64,000 nucleotides of DNA from Fen-1301 sp963786395. Its GTDB lineage: Bacteria; Bacteroidota; Ignavibacteria; Ignavibacteriales; Ignavibacteriaceae. Position 1 is the first letter of the stretch, and each line of letters opens with the position of its first letter. The DNA lies in contig CAWAZD010000005.1 of assembly GCA_963786395.1 (NCBI GenBank), positions 120,729 through 184,728 of the forward strand, written 5' to 3'. This document shows positions 54,383 through 64,000 of the stretch, piece after piece. The translations under genes and the position numbers were made by a program. Below the pieces are notes generated by a model. The model saw nothing but the letters and a program-made list of their open reading frames with translations. It searched no databases and had not been told where the DNA came from.

Positions 54383-56412
54383 ATGGAACATAATATGCCG
54401 AATAATAACATAGATCAGCTATCAATTAATACAATAAGATTTTTAGCAGTTGATGGAGTCCAAAAAGCTAATTCAGGACATCCTGGAATGCCAATGGGAT
54501 GCGCACCTATCGGATACACATTGTATGCTAAATTCATGAAGCATAACCCCGCTAATCCTAACTGGGTAAATCGCGACAGGTTTATTTTATCGGCAGGTCA
54601 CGGAAGCATGCTTCTTTATTCGCTGCTTCATTTGACCGGTTACAATCTTCCAATGGAACAACTTCAGAGTTTCAGACAATGGGATAGTTTAACACCCGGA
54701 CATCCTGAACATCATTTGACTCCTGGTGTTGAAACAACCACAGGTCCTTTAGGTCAGGGATTTGCAAATGCTGTTGGTATTGCCATTGCCGAAGCGCATG
54801 TAGCTGCTATCTTCAACAAGGATGATATGAAAATTATCGATCATCATATTTACGGCATTTGCAGCGATGGTGATTTAATGGAGGGCGTTTCACATGAAGC
54901 CGCTTCAATAGCCGGGCACTTAGGGCTTGGTAAAATTATTTTCTTCTATGATAATAACAGCATTACGATTGATGGAAAAACATCCCTGGCTTTCTCCGAG
55001 GATATCGCTAAAAGATTTGATGCATATAACTGGCACACCCAATTTATTGATGATGTTAATGATCAGGAAACTTTAGAAAATTCTGTTAAAATAGCACAGT
55101 CAGTAACTAATAAACCATCATTGATTATTACAAAAACTCATATTGGCTTTGGTAGTCCTCACAAGCAGGATACTTCAGAAGCCCATGGCTCACCATTGGG
55201 TCCAGAGGAAGTTAAGCTTAACAAAAAAGAATCTTGGCTGGCCTGAAGATAAACAGTTTTATATCCCGGCGGAAGTTGCTGAACATTTCAAAGATGTGAA
55301 GGCAAAAGGAATTAAGGAAGAGGAAGAATGGAATAAACTATTCGCTTCCTACAAATCAAAATATCCCGCAGATGCAGCTTTGTTTGAAAAGTTTATGTCT
55401 GGAGATTTCGGTGACGAGTGGATCGCACAACTGCCTAAGTTTGAAGATGATGGAAAGAAACTCGCTACCCGTTCTGCCGGAAGTAAAGTAATAAATGCAA
55501 TTGCAAAATACCTTCCCAATCTCATAGGCGGCTCTGCTGATCTTAATCCTTCCACAAATACTTATATAAAAGAATCCGGTGCAATCAGCAAAGGCGACTT
55601 TGCCGGAAGAAATATTCATTTCGGAATAAGAGAACATGGAATGACCAGCATCCTTAACGGAATGGCATTATACGGCGGTATAATTCCCTACGGTGCTACA
55701 TTTCTTGTATTCTCTGATTATCTGAGACCGGCATTAAGACTTGCCTCGCTTTCACAAATTAAACCAATACTTGTGTTTACACACGACAGCATTGGTCTTG
55801 GCGAAGACGGTCCTACTCATCAGCCCGTTGAACATCTTGCATCACTAAGAGCAATTCCGGGGCTTGTAGTTATACGCCCCGCCGATGCAAATGAAACTTC
55901 CTTCGCATGGCAGGCAGCCATTCAACATAAGGGCAGTCCTGTAACAATTATATTAACACGCCAGGGACTCCCGGTAATCGATCAGAATAAATTTCCTTCA
56001 GCATCAAACTTATTAAAAGGTGCATATATACTTAAAGAAGCTTCAGGCGGAAGACCTGATATTAATTCTAATGGCTTCGGGCTCTGAAGTCTCTGTTACA
56101 TTAAAAGCAGCTGAAGCTCTTGAAGCCGATGGCATTAAAACAAGAGTTGTAAGTTTCCCAAGCTGGGAACTCTTTGAAATGCAGCCTGACAGCTATAAAG
56201 AAAGTGTCCTTCCTGCAGCTGTTAAAGCACGTGTTTCTGTTGAAGCCGGTGTTAAGCAGGGATGGGGAAAATATATCGGTGATAAAGGTAACGCTGTAAG
56301 TATTGAGATATTTGGACATTCAGCTCCTGTCGAGGTTCTTATGGATAAGTACGGATTCAGTGCTGGTAACATCAGCTCTGTTGCTAAAAAAGTTCTTGCA
56401 GGACTGAAATAA
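54383..56412 (+). pseudogene. tkt: transketolase, complete but with two apparent frameshifts
   Basis: Three overlapping segments rebuild a full transketolase of about 675 residues. Segment 1 (54383-55246) has the TPP-binding NSGHPGMPMGCAPIGY, GHGSMLLYSLLHL, TTGPLGQGFANAVG and CSDGDLMEGVSHEAAS. After a shift in the AACAAAAAAGAAT run near 55227, segment 2 continues WPEDKQFYIPAEVAEHFK to about 56060 (GSADLNPSTNTYI, NIHFGIREHGMTSILNG, ILTRQGLPV). A second shift near GATATTAATT (about 56060) leads to LILMASGSEVSVTL and the end. Both shifts are small indels. Since the rest is well conserved, sequencing error is more likely than loss of this core pentose-phosphate enzyme. Confidence 0.85.
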
Positions 56413-56468
56413 AAATATCATCCTTGCGAAACCTGCTCCTACTTGTCGGACGATCCAATAAATAGCTT

Positions 56469-56494
56469 GTCATCCCCGCGAAAGCGGGGATCCC
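56469..56494. repeat. REP-like palindrome
   Basis: GTCATCCCCGCGAAAGCGGG followed by GATCCC, identical in its core to copies at 5528 and 15653, lying between transketolase and the beta-propeller gene. Confidence 0.75.
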
Positions 56495-56523
56495 ATTAAT
56501 AATCGAAAACAAAAGAGGTTTAT

Positions 56524-57513
56524 ATGAAAGTTCAGGGAATCAATATCTACATTCTATTTTTTGCCTTATTCCTTTCTTTACCCGCAATCTCATTCTCTCA
56601 ATCAGGATACAAAGTTACAGGCTCAATTGTTTTAGGTGGTGAAAGCAGATGGGACTACTTGTCCGTTGATCAAACTACTAACAGATTGTATGTTTCAAAT
56701 TCATCAAAAGTTCACGTCGTTGATTTAAACACAAATAAAGTTATCGGCGTAATCTCTAATCTTCATGGAGTGCATGGGGTAGCCGTTTGTAATGCTTCAG
56801 GGAAAGGATTTATTTCCAACGGAAAGTCAAACTCAATAACTGTATTTGATTTAAAGACATTGAAAGTTACAGATTCAATTGAAGTTCCCGGTAAAAACCC
56901 GGACGCTATAATATATGATCCTTTTACCAAGCGCGTATTTTCATTTAATGCCGGAACTGCAAATGTAACAGCTATTGACGGCATGACAGGAAAGATAGTC
57001 GGGAACATAAAATTAGATGGTAACCCCGAATTTGCAGTCTCAGATGAAAAAGGAAAAATGTTTGTGAACCTTGAGAAAGAAGGTGCAATTGAAGAATTCA
57101 ATCCTGCTACTTTAAAGGTAACAAATAAATGGTTAATTGCTCCGGTTGAAGGACCATCCGGATTATCAATTGACCTTAAAGACAATATTTTGTTCAGCAC
57201 CGGCGATAATAAAATGATGGCTGTAGTTGATGCATCAAATGGTATATTATTGGCAAGTCCCACAATAGGAAGCCGCGTTGACGGTGGTACTTTTGATCAG
57301 GAAAGAAAACTAGCATTCAGCAGTAACGGTGAGGGGACAATGACAGTTATAAAAGTTGAAGCAGGTAAATTTACTGTTGTTGAAAATGTACCCACACTTA
57401 AAGGTGCTAGAACAATTACAATCGACCAGTCAACACACAAAATTTATTCCTCCGCAATGATCACGAACGGATCCGAAACAACCTTTGGTGTTTTGATTAT
57501 AGAAAAGAAATAA
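56524..57513 (+). CDS. secreted YVTN-family beta-propeller protein
   Basis: A 329-residue protein with a signal peptide (IYILFFALFLSLPAISFSQ) and repeated blades of the type RLYVSNSSKVHVVDLNTNKV, GKGFISNGKSNSITVFDLKT and RVFSFNAGTANVTAIDGMTG. This is the YncE/YVTN seven-bladed propeller pattern. Ligand and role are unknown; such proteins bind metals, DNA or proteins, or are cell-surface components. No sorting domain is present, so it is probably periplasmic. It converges on the chemotaxis gene, with a hairpin between them. Confidence 0.85.
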   Translation: MKVQGINIYILFFALFLSLPAISFSQSGYKVTGSIVLGGESRWDYLSVDQTTNRLYVSNSSKVHVVDLNTNKVIGVISNLHGVHGVAVCNASGKGFISNGKSNSITVFDLKTLKVTDSIEVPGKNPDAIIYDPFTKRVFSFNAGTANVTAIDGMTGKIVGNIKLDGNPEFAVSDEKGKMFVNLEKEGAIEEFNPATLKVTNKWLIAPVEGPSGLSIDLKDNILFSTGDNKMMAVVDASNGILLASPTIGSRVDGGTFDQERKLAFSSNGEGTMTVIKVEAGKFTVVENVPTLKGARTITIDQSTHKIYSSAMITNGSETTFGVLIIEKK

Positions 57514-57527
57514 GATTTTGTTCCGGG

Positions 57528-57553
57528 GGCGTCAGGGGCCATTCCCTGACGCC
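57528..57553. terminator. bidirectional hairpin between convergent genes
   Basis: GGCGTCAGGG (57528-57537) and CCCTGACGCC (57544-57553) form a perfect 10-bp stem with a 6-base loop between the ends of the propeller gene and the chemotaxis receptor gene. T tracts are weak. Confidence 0.6.
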
Positions 57554-57568
57554 ATTAGATTGGTAATT

Positions 57569-59410
57569 TTATGAATGAATCAGCTTTCCATTAGAACGTA
57601 CAGATAATTGGCTTTCGTCAGTTAGTCTGAATTTTTCCAGAAGAGTCTGAAGATTATTTGTAAGTCCGTTCAGGTCCTCCGCCGCATGGGCAATCTGCTG
57701 GACTCCGGATGCCGATTGTTCTGTTACAGTTGATATACCTTCAATATTTTTACTAATCTGTTCCGACGTTGCCGATTGTTCCTCACTGGCTGCAGCTACC
57801 TGGTTTATCATATCAGATACTTTTGAATTAACTTCTAATATTTCATTAAGCACTTGCGCCACGTCTTCGGTTAATTCCATTCCTTTTCTAACTGTTTTTT
57901 CTGAAGCAACCATCGATGCATCTGCGGTCTTTGCTTCCTTCTGAATGGTTTTAATGGTCTCAGCAATTTCACGTGTTGCTTTCGTAGTTCTTTCAGCCAA
58001 TTTACGCACTTCATCTGCAACAACTGCAAATCCTCTTCCCTGTTCCCCTGCACGTGCGGCTTCAATAGCCGCGTTAAGAGCAAGCAGGTTAGTCTGGTCT
58101 GCAATATCATCTATTACCTGCGTAATCTCACCAATCTGGTCTGTTTTTCCAACCAGTGAAGTAATTATTCTTGCTGTTTCAGCCGATGAAGTTACAATTG
58201 ACTCCATTCCTTTTTTTGTTTCTAGTATTTTTAACGCTCCATTATTTGCTTTCTGACTGGCAAGTTTTGAATTTTCTGCGGAAGTGCCGGCATTCTTTGT
58301 GGTTTCAAGAATTGTTTTTGTCATTTCCTCAACTGCCGCTGCAATCTCGGATGTTTGTGTACTTTGCTCCTGAGCCCCGGCAGCCATTTCTTCCGAGCTT
58401 GAAGAAATCTGGGATGAAGCGCTGGCTGTTGCTTCCACTGCTTCGTGTACCTTTTTAATCATATGATTTATGTTTTGTACAGAATTGTTAAAACTGCCGA
58501 TTAACCTGCCGATATCATCATCTTTTTTCTCAGGTACTACATCTACAGTAAGATCTCCTTCTGCAAATTGTTCCATTGCGGTCATAAGTTTTTTAGTTGA
58601 TCTGCCCAGATAATTCTGAATTTCTTTCAATTCAGATATATTAGTCACAAATTCCAATGCACCTATAATATTATTTTTCTTATCTTTTAACGGAATTCCC
58701 GTATATAAAATGGGAAGTTCCATTCCGTTTGGATGAGCTATCGTTTCATCTGAGAATTCACTATCCTTGGTCATTGCATTATAAGATGAACATTCTTCTG
58801 TTTTGCATTGACCTGTTTTAAAGTTATCGTAGCATTTCTGCCCGGTTAATTCTTTCTGTGTTTTCCCTAATACACTTGCCCCCGCTTTATTCATATATAC
58901 GATGTTAAAGTCCTTGTCTATTGCCATAACCGGTGTAGGAATATTTTCAAGATATTGAACTAAGAGTTGAAACTCTTTCAGCCATTTTACCGAATATTTC
59001 CGTAATCTCTCCTATTTCATCTTTACTCTCAGCCTGCAGCTCTACATTTAAATCGCCTGCTGCCATTTTGCCTGCTGCTTCTTTCAGTTTATAAAGAGGT
59101 TTTTTAATTGAAGATGAAATAAAGAAGGTTAACCCTATGCCGGCAATAAGGAAATTAATCCGAAAACAACAAGACCTTTAATTGCCGATTGAATTGATTC
59201 ATCAAAAGCCGCGTCAATTTCATCTATTTGTACTCTGGCTGAATCTACAGTAATAGCATTTTTAGCCTGCTGGCTTTCATAATCCTGCATTTTAGCAATG
59301 TTATTAAGATTGTTTAGTTCCATAACAGCCGAAACAAGAAAAAGTAACAGCACTCCTCCGAAACCTGTCATTATTTTCTTGCTTATCATTAAATTTTTGT
59401 ACCAGTTCAT
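57569..59410 (-). pseudogene. methyl-accepting chemotaxis protein with HAMP and PAS domains, two apparent frameshifts
   Basis: Read on the minus strand, segment 1 (59410-59135) gives a transmembrane helix (IMTGFGGVLLLFLVSAV) and a short sensory helix. After a shift near 59145 a second membrane helix and HAMP linker follow (IGLTFFISSSIKKPLYKLKE, LQAESKDEIGEI). A second shift near 58965 joins QLLVQYLENIPTPVMAIDKD to the PAS domain (FNIVYMNKAGASVLGK). The final frame holds another HAMP-like piece and the signalling domain (AAIEAARAGEQGRGFAVVAD, EVRKLAERTTKATREIAE). The protein would be a membrane or redox-type sensor. Two small indels explain the breaks. Confidence 0.8.
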
Positions 59411-59816
59411 TTTTTACTCTCAACTTTAGATGTTTTTTAATTTGTTATTTATTGTGAATTAATTGTATATAATATATCATTATCGGCAGAACAGGATAGA
59501 AGTTAAGTCACTTTCATTATAACATCCCTCGAATCCTCAACTACATCCTGGAGTCTTATTACACTCGTTTTTATTTGCAATATTATTTCTTAATAAGATT
59601 TGATTATTTTCTGCTTAATTATTAAGTTTCACACATGATACTATTATTTGGGTGGTAGTTAATTGACCCGATGCCTTTATCCTAAGACTAACATTTCTGG
59701 TAATTTCCTTATTTATAATGTAATTTTCGTTTAGTAAAAAAACAACAATTGTTTTATTATTTAAAACAAATATCCTTATACAAACTCATAAATTGAAACT
59801 CAAAGGAGTTAAGCCA
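59411..59816. other. divergent intergenic region
   Basis: These 406 AT-rich bases separate the minus-strand chemotaxis gene from the plus-strand hypothetical. They should hold both promoters. No gene, repeat or recognisable riboswitch is seen. AAAGGAG before the ATG at 59817 decides the start of the next gene. Confidence 0.45.
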
Positions 59817-60479
59817 ATGAGAAATCATAACTTCAATTTTTTATTCTGGTCCTTAATTTTCATGGTTCTGTTCATCCCATCCTCAAAACCACAGAGTAAC
59901 AGTGATACAGAGAAAAAGATAAAAAATGCCGGCCTGCTTGAGCTGCCCCGGTTTCTGAATAATATACCGGCAGGGCTTGAAAAACAGTTCGGGTTTGAAA
60001 ACCGCGCACAATTTAACAAGATAACAGCAGGAAGACCTTTAAGGCATTATGCTTTATCTGATGAGTCTTCAGGCAATAATAAGGAGATTTCAATTGTTCC
60101 CGGGAATGAATGGTTTCTTCCTTTAATGGTAAATAATAAATACGTAGCATTGCTTACAGTAAGCGGGGAAGGAGATAAATTTTCAGCTGTTGATTTTGGT
60201 GCCGGGGATTTAGCCGCTGAACTGAATTTTTATAAAACAGAAATTGAGAACCAGAATAATAACCCCGGAAACCTCAGGGTTTATAAGATTCAGGGGGATA
60301 TCCTGATGATAGCCACAAAGGAAAAACCGGATAAAGTTAACTTAGTTTATCCTCTTAAAAGTTCTCAGGCAGCTTTTAATTTGGATTCTGTCCGGGGGAA
60401 GCATATAACGTTTCCTGAATTACAGACACTTATACGCGAAAAGCTTGATCAAATCACCGATCAAAATAGTAAACAGTAG
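59817..60479 (+). CDS. hypothetical exported protein
   Basis: A 220-residue protein, using the ATG at 59817 because AAAGGAG lies at a normal distance before it. The signal peptide is FNFLFWSLIFMVLFIPSSK. The mature part is soluble, with a central beta-rich region (NEWFLPLMVNNKYVALLTVS) and no recognised domain. It ends just 7 bases before the secreted cysteine peptidase gene and is probably co-transcribed with it, so it may be an inhibitor, chaperone or partner of that peptidase (speculative). Confidence 0.55.
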   Translation: MRNHNFNFLFWSLIFMVLFIPSSKPQSNSDTEKKIKNAGLLELPRFLNNIPAGLEKQFGFENRAQFNKITAGRPLRHYALSDESSGNNKEISIVPGNEWFLPLMVNNKYVALLTVSGEGDKFSAVDFGAGDLAAELNFYKTEIENQNNNPGNLRVYKIQGDILMIATKEKPDKVNLVYPLKSSQAAFNLDSVRGKHITFPELQTLIREKLDQITDQNSKQ

Positions 60480-60486
60480 GTATAAC

Positions 60487-61620
60487 ATGAAAACAAGAAT
60501 ATTATTTTTTATCTTATTTCTTACTATCAATTTATTTCCACAATATTTAAATGTACCGAAAGTAACTCAGGAACAGAATCAATGGTGCTGGGCAGGATCT
60601 TCAGCATGCGTTCTCGGTTATTATGGAAATACAATATCACAGTGTACTATTGCCGATTATGCGAGACAGAATGCAACATGGCACAACTTCGGGTCTGTTA
60701 ATTGTTGTACAAATCCATCAGGGGAATGCAATTACTGGAATTATAATTGGGGATATGCCGGAAGTATGCAGGATATCCTTATTCATTGGGGTGTAAACAA
60801 TTATGGTGTTGATTATGCATTATCAATTCCAACTGTTAAATCTGAATTAATCGCCAAAAGACCCTTTATTTTCAGATGGGGATGGACTTCAGGAGGAGGA
60901 CACTTCCTTGTAGGGCATGGTTTCTCCGCTTCCGATTCTATGTTTTCATATATGAACCCCTGGCCGGGTGAAGGATTAAAAATTGCTAAATATAACTGGG
61001 TTGTATCGAACCCAGATCATAAATGGACACATACTAATCTTATAACTACTAACCCTTTGCCGGTTGAACTTATCTCTTTCTCGGCTGTTCAATCCTTTTC
61101 AACTGTTATTCTTAAGTGGACTACTGCTTCCGAAAATAACAATGCCGGGTTTGAGATTCAACGCTCCGGCGATAAAATGTCATGGGAAAAGATTTCTTTT
61201 ATTAACGGAAGCGGAACATCATCCAATCTCATTAAATATGATTTTACCGATAATTCTTTGATGGGTAAAAACAAATATTATTACAGGCTGAAACAGTTTG
61301 ATTATGATGGTCATTATAAATATTCAGATATTATAGAACTGAACTTTGTACTCCCGTCAAAATTTGTTTTGAATCAGAACTTTCCTAATCCATTTAATCC
61401 TTCTACAACAATTAACTATTCTATTCCAAAAGAAGCGTTTGTTAACCTTAGTATTTATGATGCCCTTGGAAATAAAGTAGTAGCTCTTGTGAATGAATAT
61501 AAGACAGCCGGTTATTACTCGATTAATTTTAACGGAAGCAATCTTGCAACCGGAATATATTTGTGCCGGCTTGAAAGCGGAAGTTATTCTGACATTAAAA
61601 AGTTAATATTGTTAAAGTAA
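60487..61620 (+). CDS. secreted papain-like cysteine peptidase (C39-like) with T9SS sorting domain
   Basis: A 377-residue protein. After a signal peptide (RILFFILFLTINLFPQ) the catalytic domain has NQWCWAGSSACVLGYY with nucleophile Cys34, GGGHFLVGHGF with His139, and YMNPWPGEG supplying Asn157, the papain/C39 triad. Several further cysteines (QCTIADYA, NCCTNPSGEC) may form disulfides. A linker with PVELISFSAVQ leads to a type IX secretion sorting domain (NPFNPSTTINYSIPK ... KKLILLK). It is expected on the cell surface or outside, degrading peptides or processing other secreted proteins. Confidence 0.85.
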   Translation: MKTRILFFILFLTINLFPQYLNVPKVTQEQNQWCWAGSSACVLGYYGNTISQCTIADYARQNATWHNFGSVNCCTNPSGECNYWNYNWGYAGSMQDILIHWGVNNYGVDYALSIPTVKSELIAKRPFIFRWGWTSGGGHFLVGHGFSASDSMFSYMNPWPGEGLKIAKYNWVVSNPDHKWTHTNLITTNPLPVELISFSAVQSFSTVILKWTTASENNNAGFEIQRSGDKMSWEKISFINGSGTSSNLIKYDFTDNSLMGKNKYYYRLKQFDYDGHYKYSDIIELNFVLPSKFVLNQNFPNPFNPSTTINYSIPKEAFVNLSIYDALGNKVVALVNEYKTAGYYSINFNGSNLATGIYLCRLESGSYSDIKKLILLK

Positions 61621-61657
61621 ACCTGGCACATTTTGTAACCGGTTTGGTTTTGAAAAT

Positions 61658-61685
61658 AAAAACGCCTCCCTTTGGAGGCGTTTTT
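61658..61685. terminator. bidirectional rho-independent terminator
   Basis: AAAAACGCCTCC (61658-61669), CTTT, GGAGGCGTTTTT (61674-61685) is a perfect 12-bp stem with A and T runs, suited to ending both the peptidase gene (plus) and the outer-membrane gene (minus). Confidence 0.9.
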
Positions 61686-61738
61686 ATTAATCCCGTCATT
61701 TATAACGCTTAATGTTTAATTTGAATTAGTTATTCTGT

Positions 61739-62383
61739 TCAAAAAAGAATCGCAACATTCAAATTCCATGAATTGATATTGTTTTCACCCGAATCTTTCC
61801 CTAATACATTAAGTACTGCATACTTTATACTAGCATCAATTGTAAATACATAGGGAATAATAAACATTAAACCACCGCCAGCATCAAATCCTGTTCTTGA
61901 AATTGCTCCTGGATTGGTAAAATTCAGCGGTTGCTGATCAAATGAAACCTCCCCGATATGATTAAAATCAATATCAGCTGCGAGGTAAGGACTTATTTGT
62001 GCATCCGGCGCAAATTTAGTTTAGCTCCGGCACCAAGAGTTAATATCTTCTGATTAAATATTAGAATTTATCGGTACCGTGGTATTTATTGGAGTGCCCG
62101 AAAAATTCCCGGTCAAAAAATAGTAATTTATAAATGCTAGGGGAGTGAATGCTACATGAGGTATATTAAGTTTTAACTTTGCTCCTATATTAAAAGCGGC
62201 ATTATAACTTATATTGGAATTACTATAAGAAAAACCACCAACGCCTGCTCCGACACCAAATTTCAATCCAGCTGCATTTGATTGCATTGAAGTGGTTTCA
62301 TAGCCCGTGGATTCTTGTCCATAAGATAATTGTGTTATTGCAATAATAATAAATATTATAAAAAAACATTCTCTTATTTTCAT
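61739..62383 (-). pseudogene. outer-membrane beta-barrel protein, two apparent frameshifts
   Basis: Segment 1 (62383-62054) has a signal peptide (FFIIFIIIAITQLSYGQ) and alternating strands such as GLKFGVGAGVGGFSYSNSNI. After a shift near 62055, NQKILTLGAGAKLNL can be read. After another near 62020, APDAQISPYLAADIDF, then FDAGGGLMFIIPYVFTIDAS and a terminal strand INSWNLNVAILF ending in Phe, typical of outer-membrane barrels. Total length would be about 213 residues. The cargo or function is unknown. Small indels explain the breaks. Confidence 0.7.
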
Positions 62384-62417
62384 GGTTTATCCTCAGTTTA
62401 AATTATATAAATATTGC

Positions 62418-62444
62418 AAGGCTGTCTTTTTAGACAGCCTTTTA
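62418..62444 (-). terminator. terminator of the CsbD gene
   Basis: AAGGCTGTCT (62418-62427) and AGACAGCCTT (62432-62441) form a perfect 10-bp stem with a TTTT loop, flanked by A/T runs, just past the minus-strand CsbD stop. Confidence 0.85.
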
Positions 62445-62452
62445 AATATGCT

Positions 62453-62644
62453 TTACCTGTTTATACTATTGATAAAGGAAATTATTTCTTCACGAGCCTG
62501 GCCAGTTTTTTTTTGTATCCTTCCTACTAGTTCATCTTCCTGACCTTCTCTGAATGTTAAATCATCATCAGTCAGGTTACCATATTTCTGTTTAATTTTT
62601 CCTTTTAACTGGTTCCAGTTTCCTTTTATTCTTAACGTATCCAT
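62453..62644 (-). CDS. CsbD family stress protein
   Basis: A 63-residue protein with the CsbD signature: IKGNWNQLKGKIKQKYGNLT, then DDDLTFREGQEDELVGRIQK and KTGQAREEI. CsbD proteins accumulate in general stress responses in several phyla; the molecular role is unknown. A GGAGT ribosome site precedes the ATG. The next gene upstream (62671-62922) is another small stress-associated protein, and both may be co-expressed. Confidence 0.92.
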   Translation of the reverse strand: MDTLRIKGNWNQLKGKIKQKYGNLTDDDLTFREGQEDELVGRIQKKTGQAREEIISFINSINR

Positions 62645-62670
62645 TTTTTACTCCTATTTATTATTTATAG

Positions 62671-62922
62671 TTATTTTGTTTTATTCTGGCTTTTGTGCGC
62701 TTTACCGCCAATAAGCCCACCCTTTTTAGCTGGACCCTTATTCGTTTCTCTTCCTCTTCCGGATCCGCTCTTTTTCCCACCTCCTGTCATATCATTGACA
62801 GTAGCCCAGGCTCTTCGTTCAGCTTCTTTTGAACTGACACCCTTGTCAATATATCCTTTTGCTATTTTATCAGCTTGCCTTCGCTGTTTATCTGTATATT
62901 TTGACTTGTCACCGCGCGGCAT
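62671..62922 (-). CDS. small basic Gly/Lys-rich protein, stress-associated
   Basis: An 83-residue protein beginning MPRGDKSKYTDKQRRQADKI, with AERRAWATVNDMTGGGKKSG and a basic Gly/Lys tail. From memory, this matches a family of small proteins labelled plasmid stabilization protein or KGG-type stress proteins, often next to csbD-like genes. No enzymatic motif is present, and binding of nucleic acid is possible from composition. It lies 26 bases upstream of csbD and likely shares a transcript with it. Confidence 0.75.
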   Translation of the reverse strand: MPRGDKSKYTDKQRRQADKIAKGYIDKGVSSKEAERRAWATVNDMTGGGKKSGSGRGRETNKGPAKKGGLIGGKAHKSQNKTK

Positions 62923-63329
62923 AACATTTTCTCCAGTTTAAGTTTTATAAATAATTTTCGTCATACTTCTGTTTCAGCATCCCAAAATATTGTCCCCGGA
63001 TTTATCATCCGGGGTCAACATTGAGGAGATATTGGGGAGATATTTAGCTGTCAACATGGCAATTATTTATTTAACTAATTTTTTAATTATATATAATTGT
63101 ACATTTTTGGCTGACTAAAGATGATTTTGTATCTCATAAAAATTCATCTCTAGTCCTTCCATTTATGATTATTATTTGCAATTCGCATAAGAACTATATG
63201 CTAATAAATAAAAGTCAGAGAAAAAATAAAGGAGAATTGTCACAATCTAATTTTTGTCCTTTCTAGTGTGTCCGCTATTGAGAAAAACTAACGATTTTTA
63301 TCACGTCGTATGATATATGAAACAAATGC
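62923..63329. other. intergenic region
   Basis: These 407 AT-rich bases between the DUF3536 gene end and the small basic protein gene contain a strong hairpin CCCCGGAT-TTATC-ATCCGGGG (62994-63014), upstream of the minus-strand operon. No gene is supported. Confidence 0.5.
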
Positions 63330-64000
63330 TTAATCTATTACGACTCTGATTTTTAATAAATCCTGTATGGAATTAAATAATTCAATCCAAGTATTTGTGG
63401 GAATTTTATGTTCTTTCGACGTCACTTTATTAACTTTCAATATATCTTTTGCCATAAAGTAGAATATATTCTGAGCTTCCCAAAGATCAGGATCTATATT
63501 TAAATCATATAATATTTTCAACGTAGAGCATATTTCTTTCATGATAAGGAAATCATCCGGGTTCTCTTTTAAATAATTTCATTAATGAAGTTACTCTATA
63601 AGTTCCGGCAAATGCCAACGGCACCTTATTTACGGTTATCTCCATTTATTTACCTCATTAATCAGATTATTAACTTTGTTAATGTCTAACTCACCATCTG
63701 CCTCAAATACTTTTTTCAATTCAGTATTAATAGTCTCTTCAATAGCGGTATAAAGAGATTTTGGTATAGGGACTTGCATATCTTTCATTGCGAGCATTAA
63801 CGAATAATGATTTTCATAGATCTGTTTAAATGTATGCTCAACATCTTTTTGGGTCTCATCTAGGATGTTAGAAAATATCTCGCGTTTTTTATCCTTAAAC
63901 AAGGAATTAAGCGAATAATGATGATTTCCAAAATGTTTATCCAAAAGAAGGCTAAACTGAGCAATGTCGAGGTGTTCAAATGCTCCTTCCATTTCCGTTT
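63330..64000 (-). pseudogene. DUF3536-family (GH57-associated) protein, C-terminal part, frameshifts, continues beyond window
   Basis: Read on the minus strand from the window edge, the first frame gives FKQIYENHYSLMLAMKDMQV, then PIPKSLYTAIEETINTELKK and LDINKVNNLINEVNKW. From memory this matches the helical C-terminal region of DUF3536 proteins, which carry a GH57-like N-terminal domain. After a shift near 63640 PLAFAGTYRVTSLMKLFKRE follows, and after another near 63550 KEICSTLKILYDLNIDPDLW and EAQNIFYFMAKDILK lead to the stop. The missing N terminus lies outside the window. Two small indels restore the frame. Confidence 0.65.

Overview
The window reads as a chromosome segment from an AT-rich, at least partly anaerobic member of the Bacteroidota/Chlorobiota group, most like Ignavibacteria. 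The reasons are four type IX secretion sorting domains with the YPNPFNPST signature, a Bacteroidota-type promoter (TTG / TAnnTTTG) in front of the tRNA gene, a DAHP synthase fused to chorismate mutase, and a ferredoxin-linked 2-oxoacid oxidoreductase operon. The taxonomic call is an inference from gene content.

Region 1 (1-15.6 kb) is a branched-chain amino acid supercluster on the + strand: ilvD (cut by the window edge), ilvB, ilvN, ilvC, leuB, leuA, leuC, leuD and a citramalate synthase gene (cimA), followed by gltB. With cimA beside leuBCD, isoleucine is probably made from pyruvate via citramalate. No gltD lies next to gltB.

Region 2 (15.7-29.3 kb) holds a large secreted protein, a hydrolase, a receiver-only response regulator, proC, and a tight operon pheA - aminotransferase - tyrA - aroF/aroQ. 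A 26-codon leader ORF with nine consecutive Phe/Tyr codons precedes pheA. Between them lie a perfect terminator hairpin and a mutually exclusive antiterminator: a transcription attenuator sensing both aromatic amino acids. Then come a methyltransferase, a lipase-like hydrolase, an unusual acyltransferase and a hypothetical protein.

Region 3 (29.96-41.8 kb) is an integrated mobile element in the initiator tRNA gene. A 72-bp exact repeat of the tRNA 3' part flanks it. It carries a tyrosine integrase with candidate arm sites at both ends, a small ribbon-helix-helix-like protein behind an 11-bp phased operator array, a primase-helicase, a Rep-like protein whose 3' end runs into an iteron array, a sigma-like factor, small ORFs, a decayed DUF2026 gene and two damaged T9SS cargo genes. 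No relaxase, capsid or terminase gene was seen. Further tRNA relics at the right end suggest repeated integration at this site.

Region 4 (42-64 kb) holds a nucleotidyltransferase/partner pair just outside the element, a Lys/Ala/Pro-rich histone-like protein, the 2-oxoacid:ferredoxin oxidoreductase operon, hemH, two peptide-type ABC ATPases, a yeast-type cytosine deaminase, a long coiled-coil protein, a GH13 amylase, transketolase, a beta-propeller protein, a chemotaxis receptor, a secreted cysteine peptidase, small stress proteins and a partial DUF3536-type protein. Transketolase, the receptor, an outer-membrane protein and the DUF3536 gene each need about two frame changes to be read through, while neighbouring genes are intact. 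This is either real decay or base-level assembly error, and the transketolase case makes error likely. Palindromic REP-like repeats (GTCATCCCCGCGAAAGCGGG and variants) are scattered between genes throughout.
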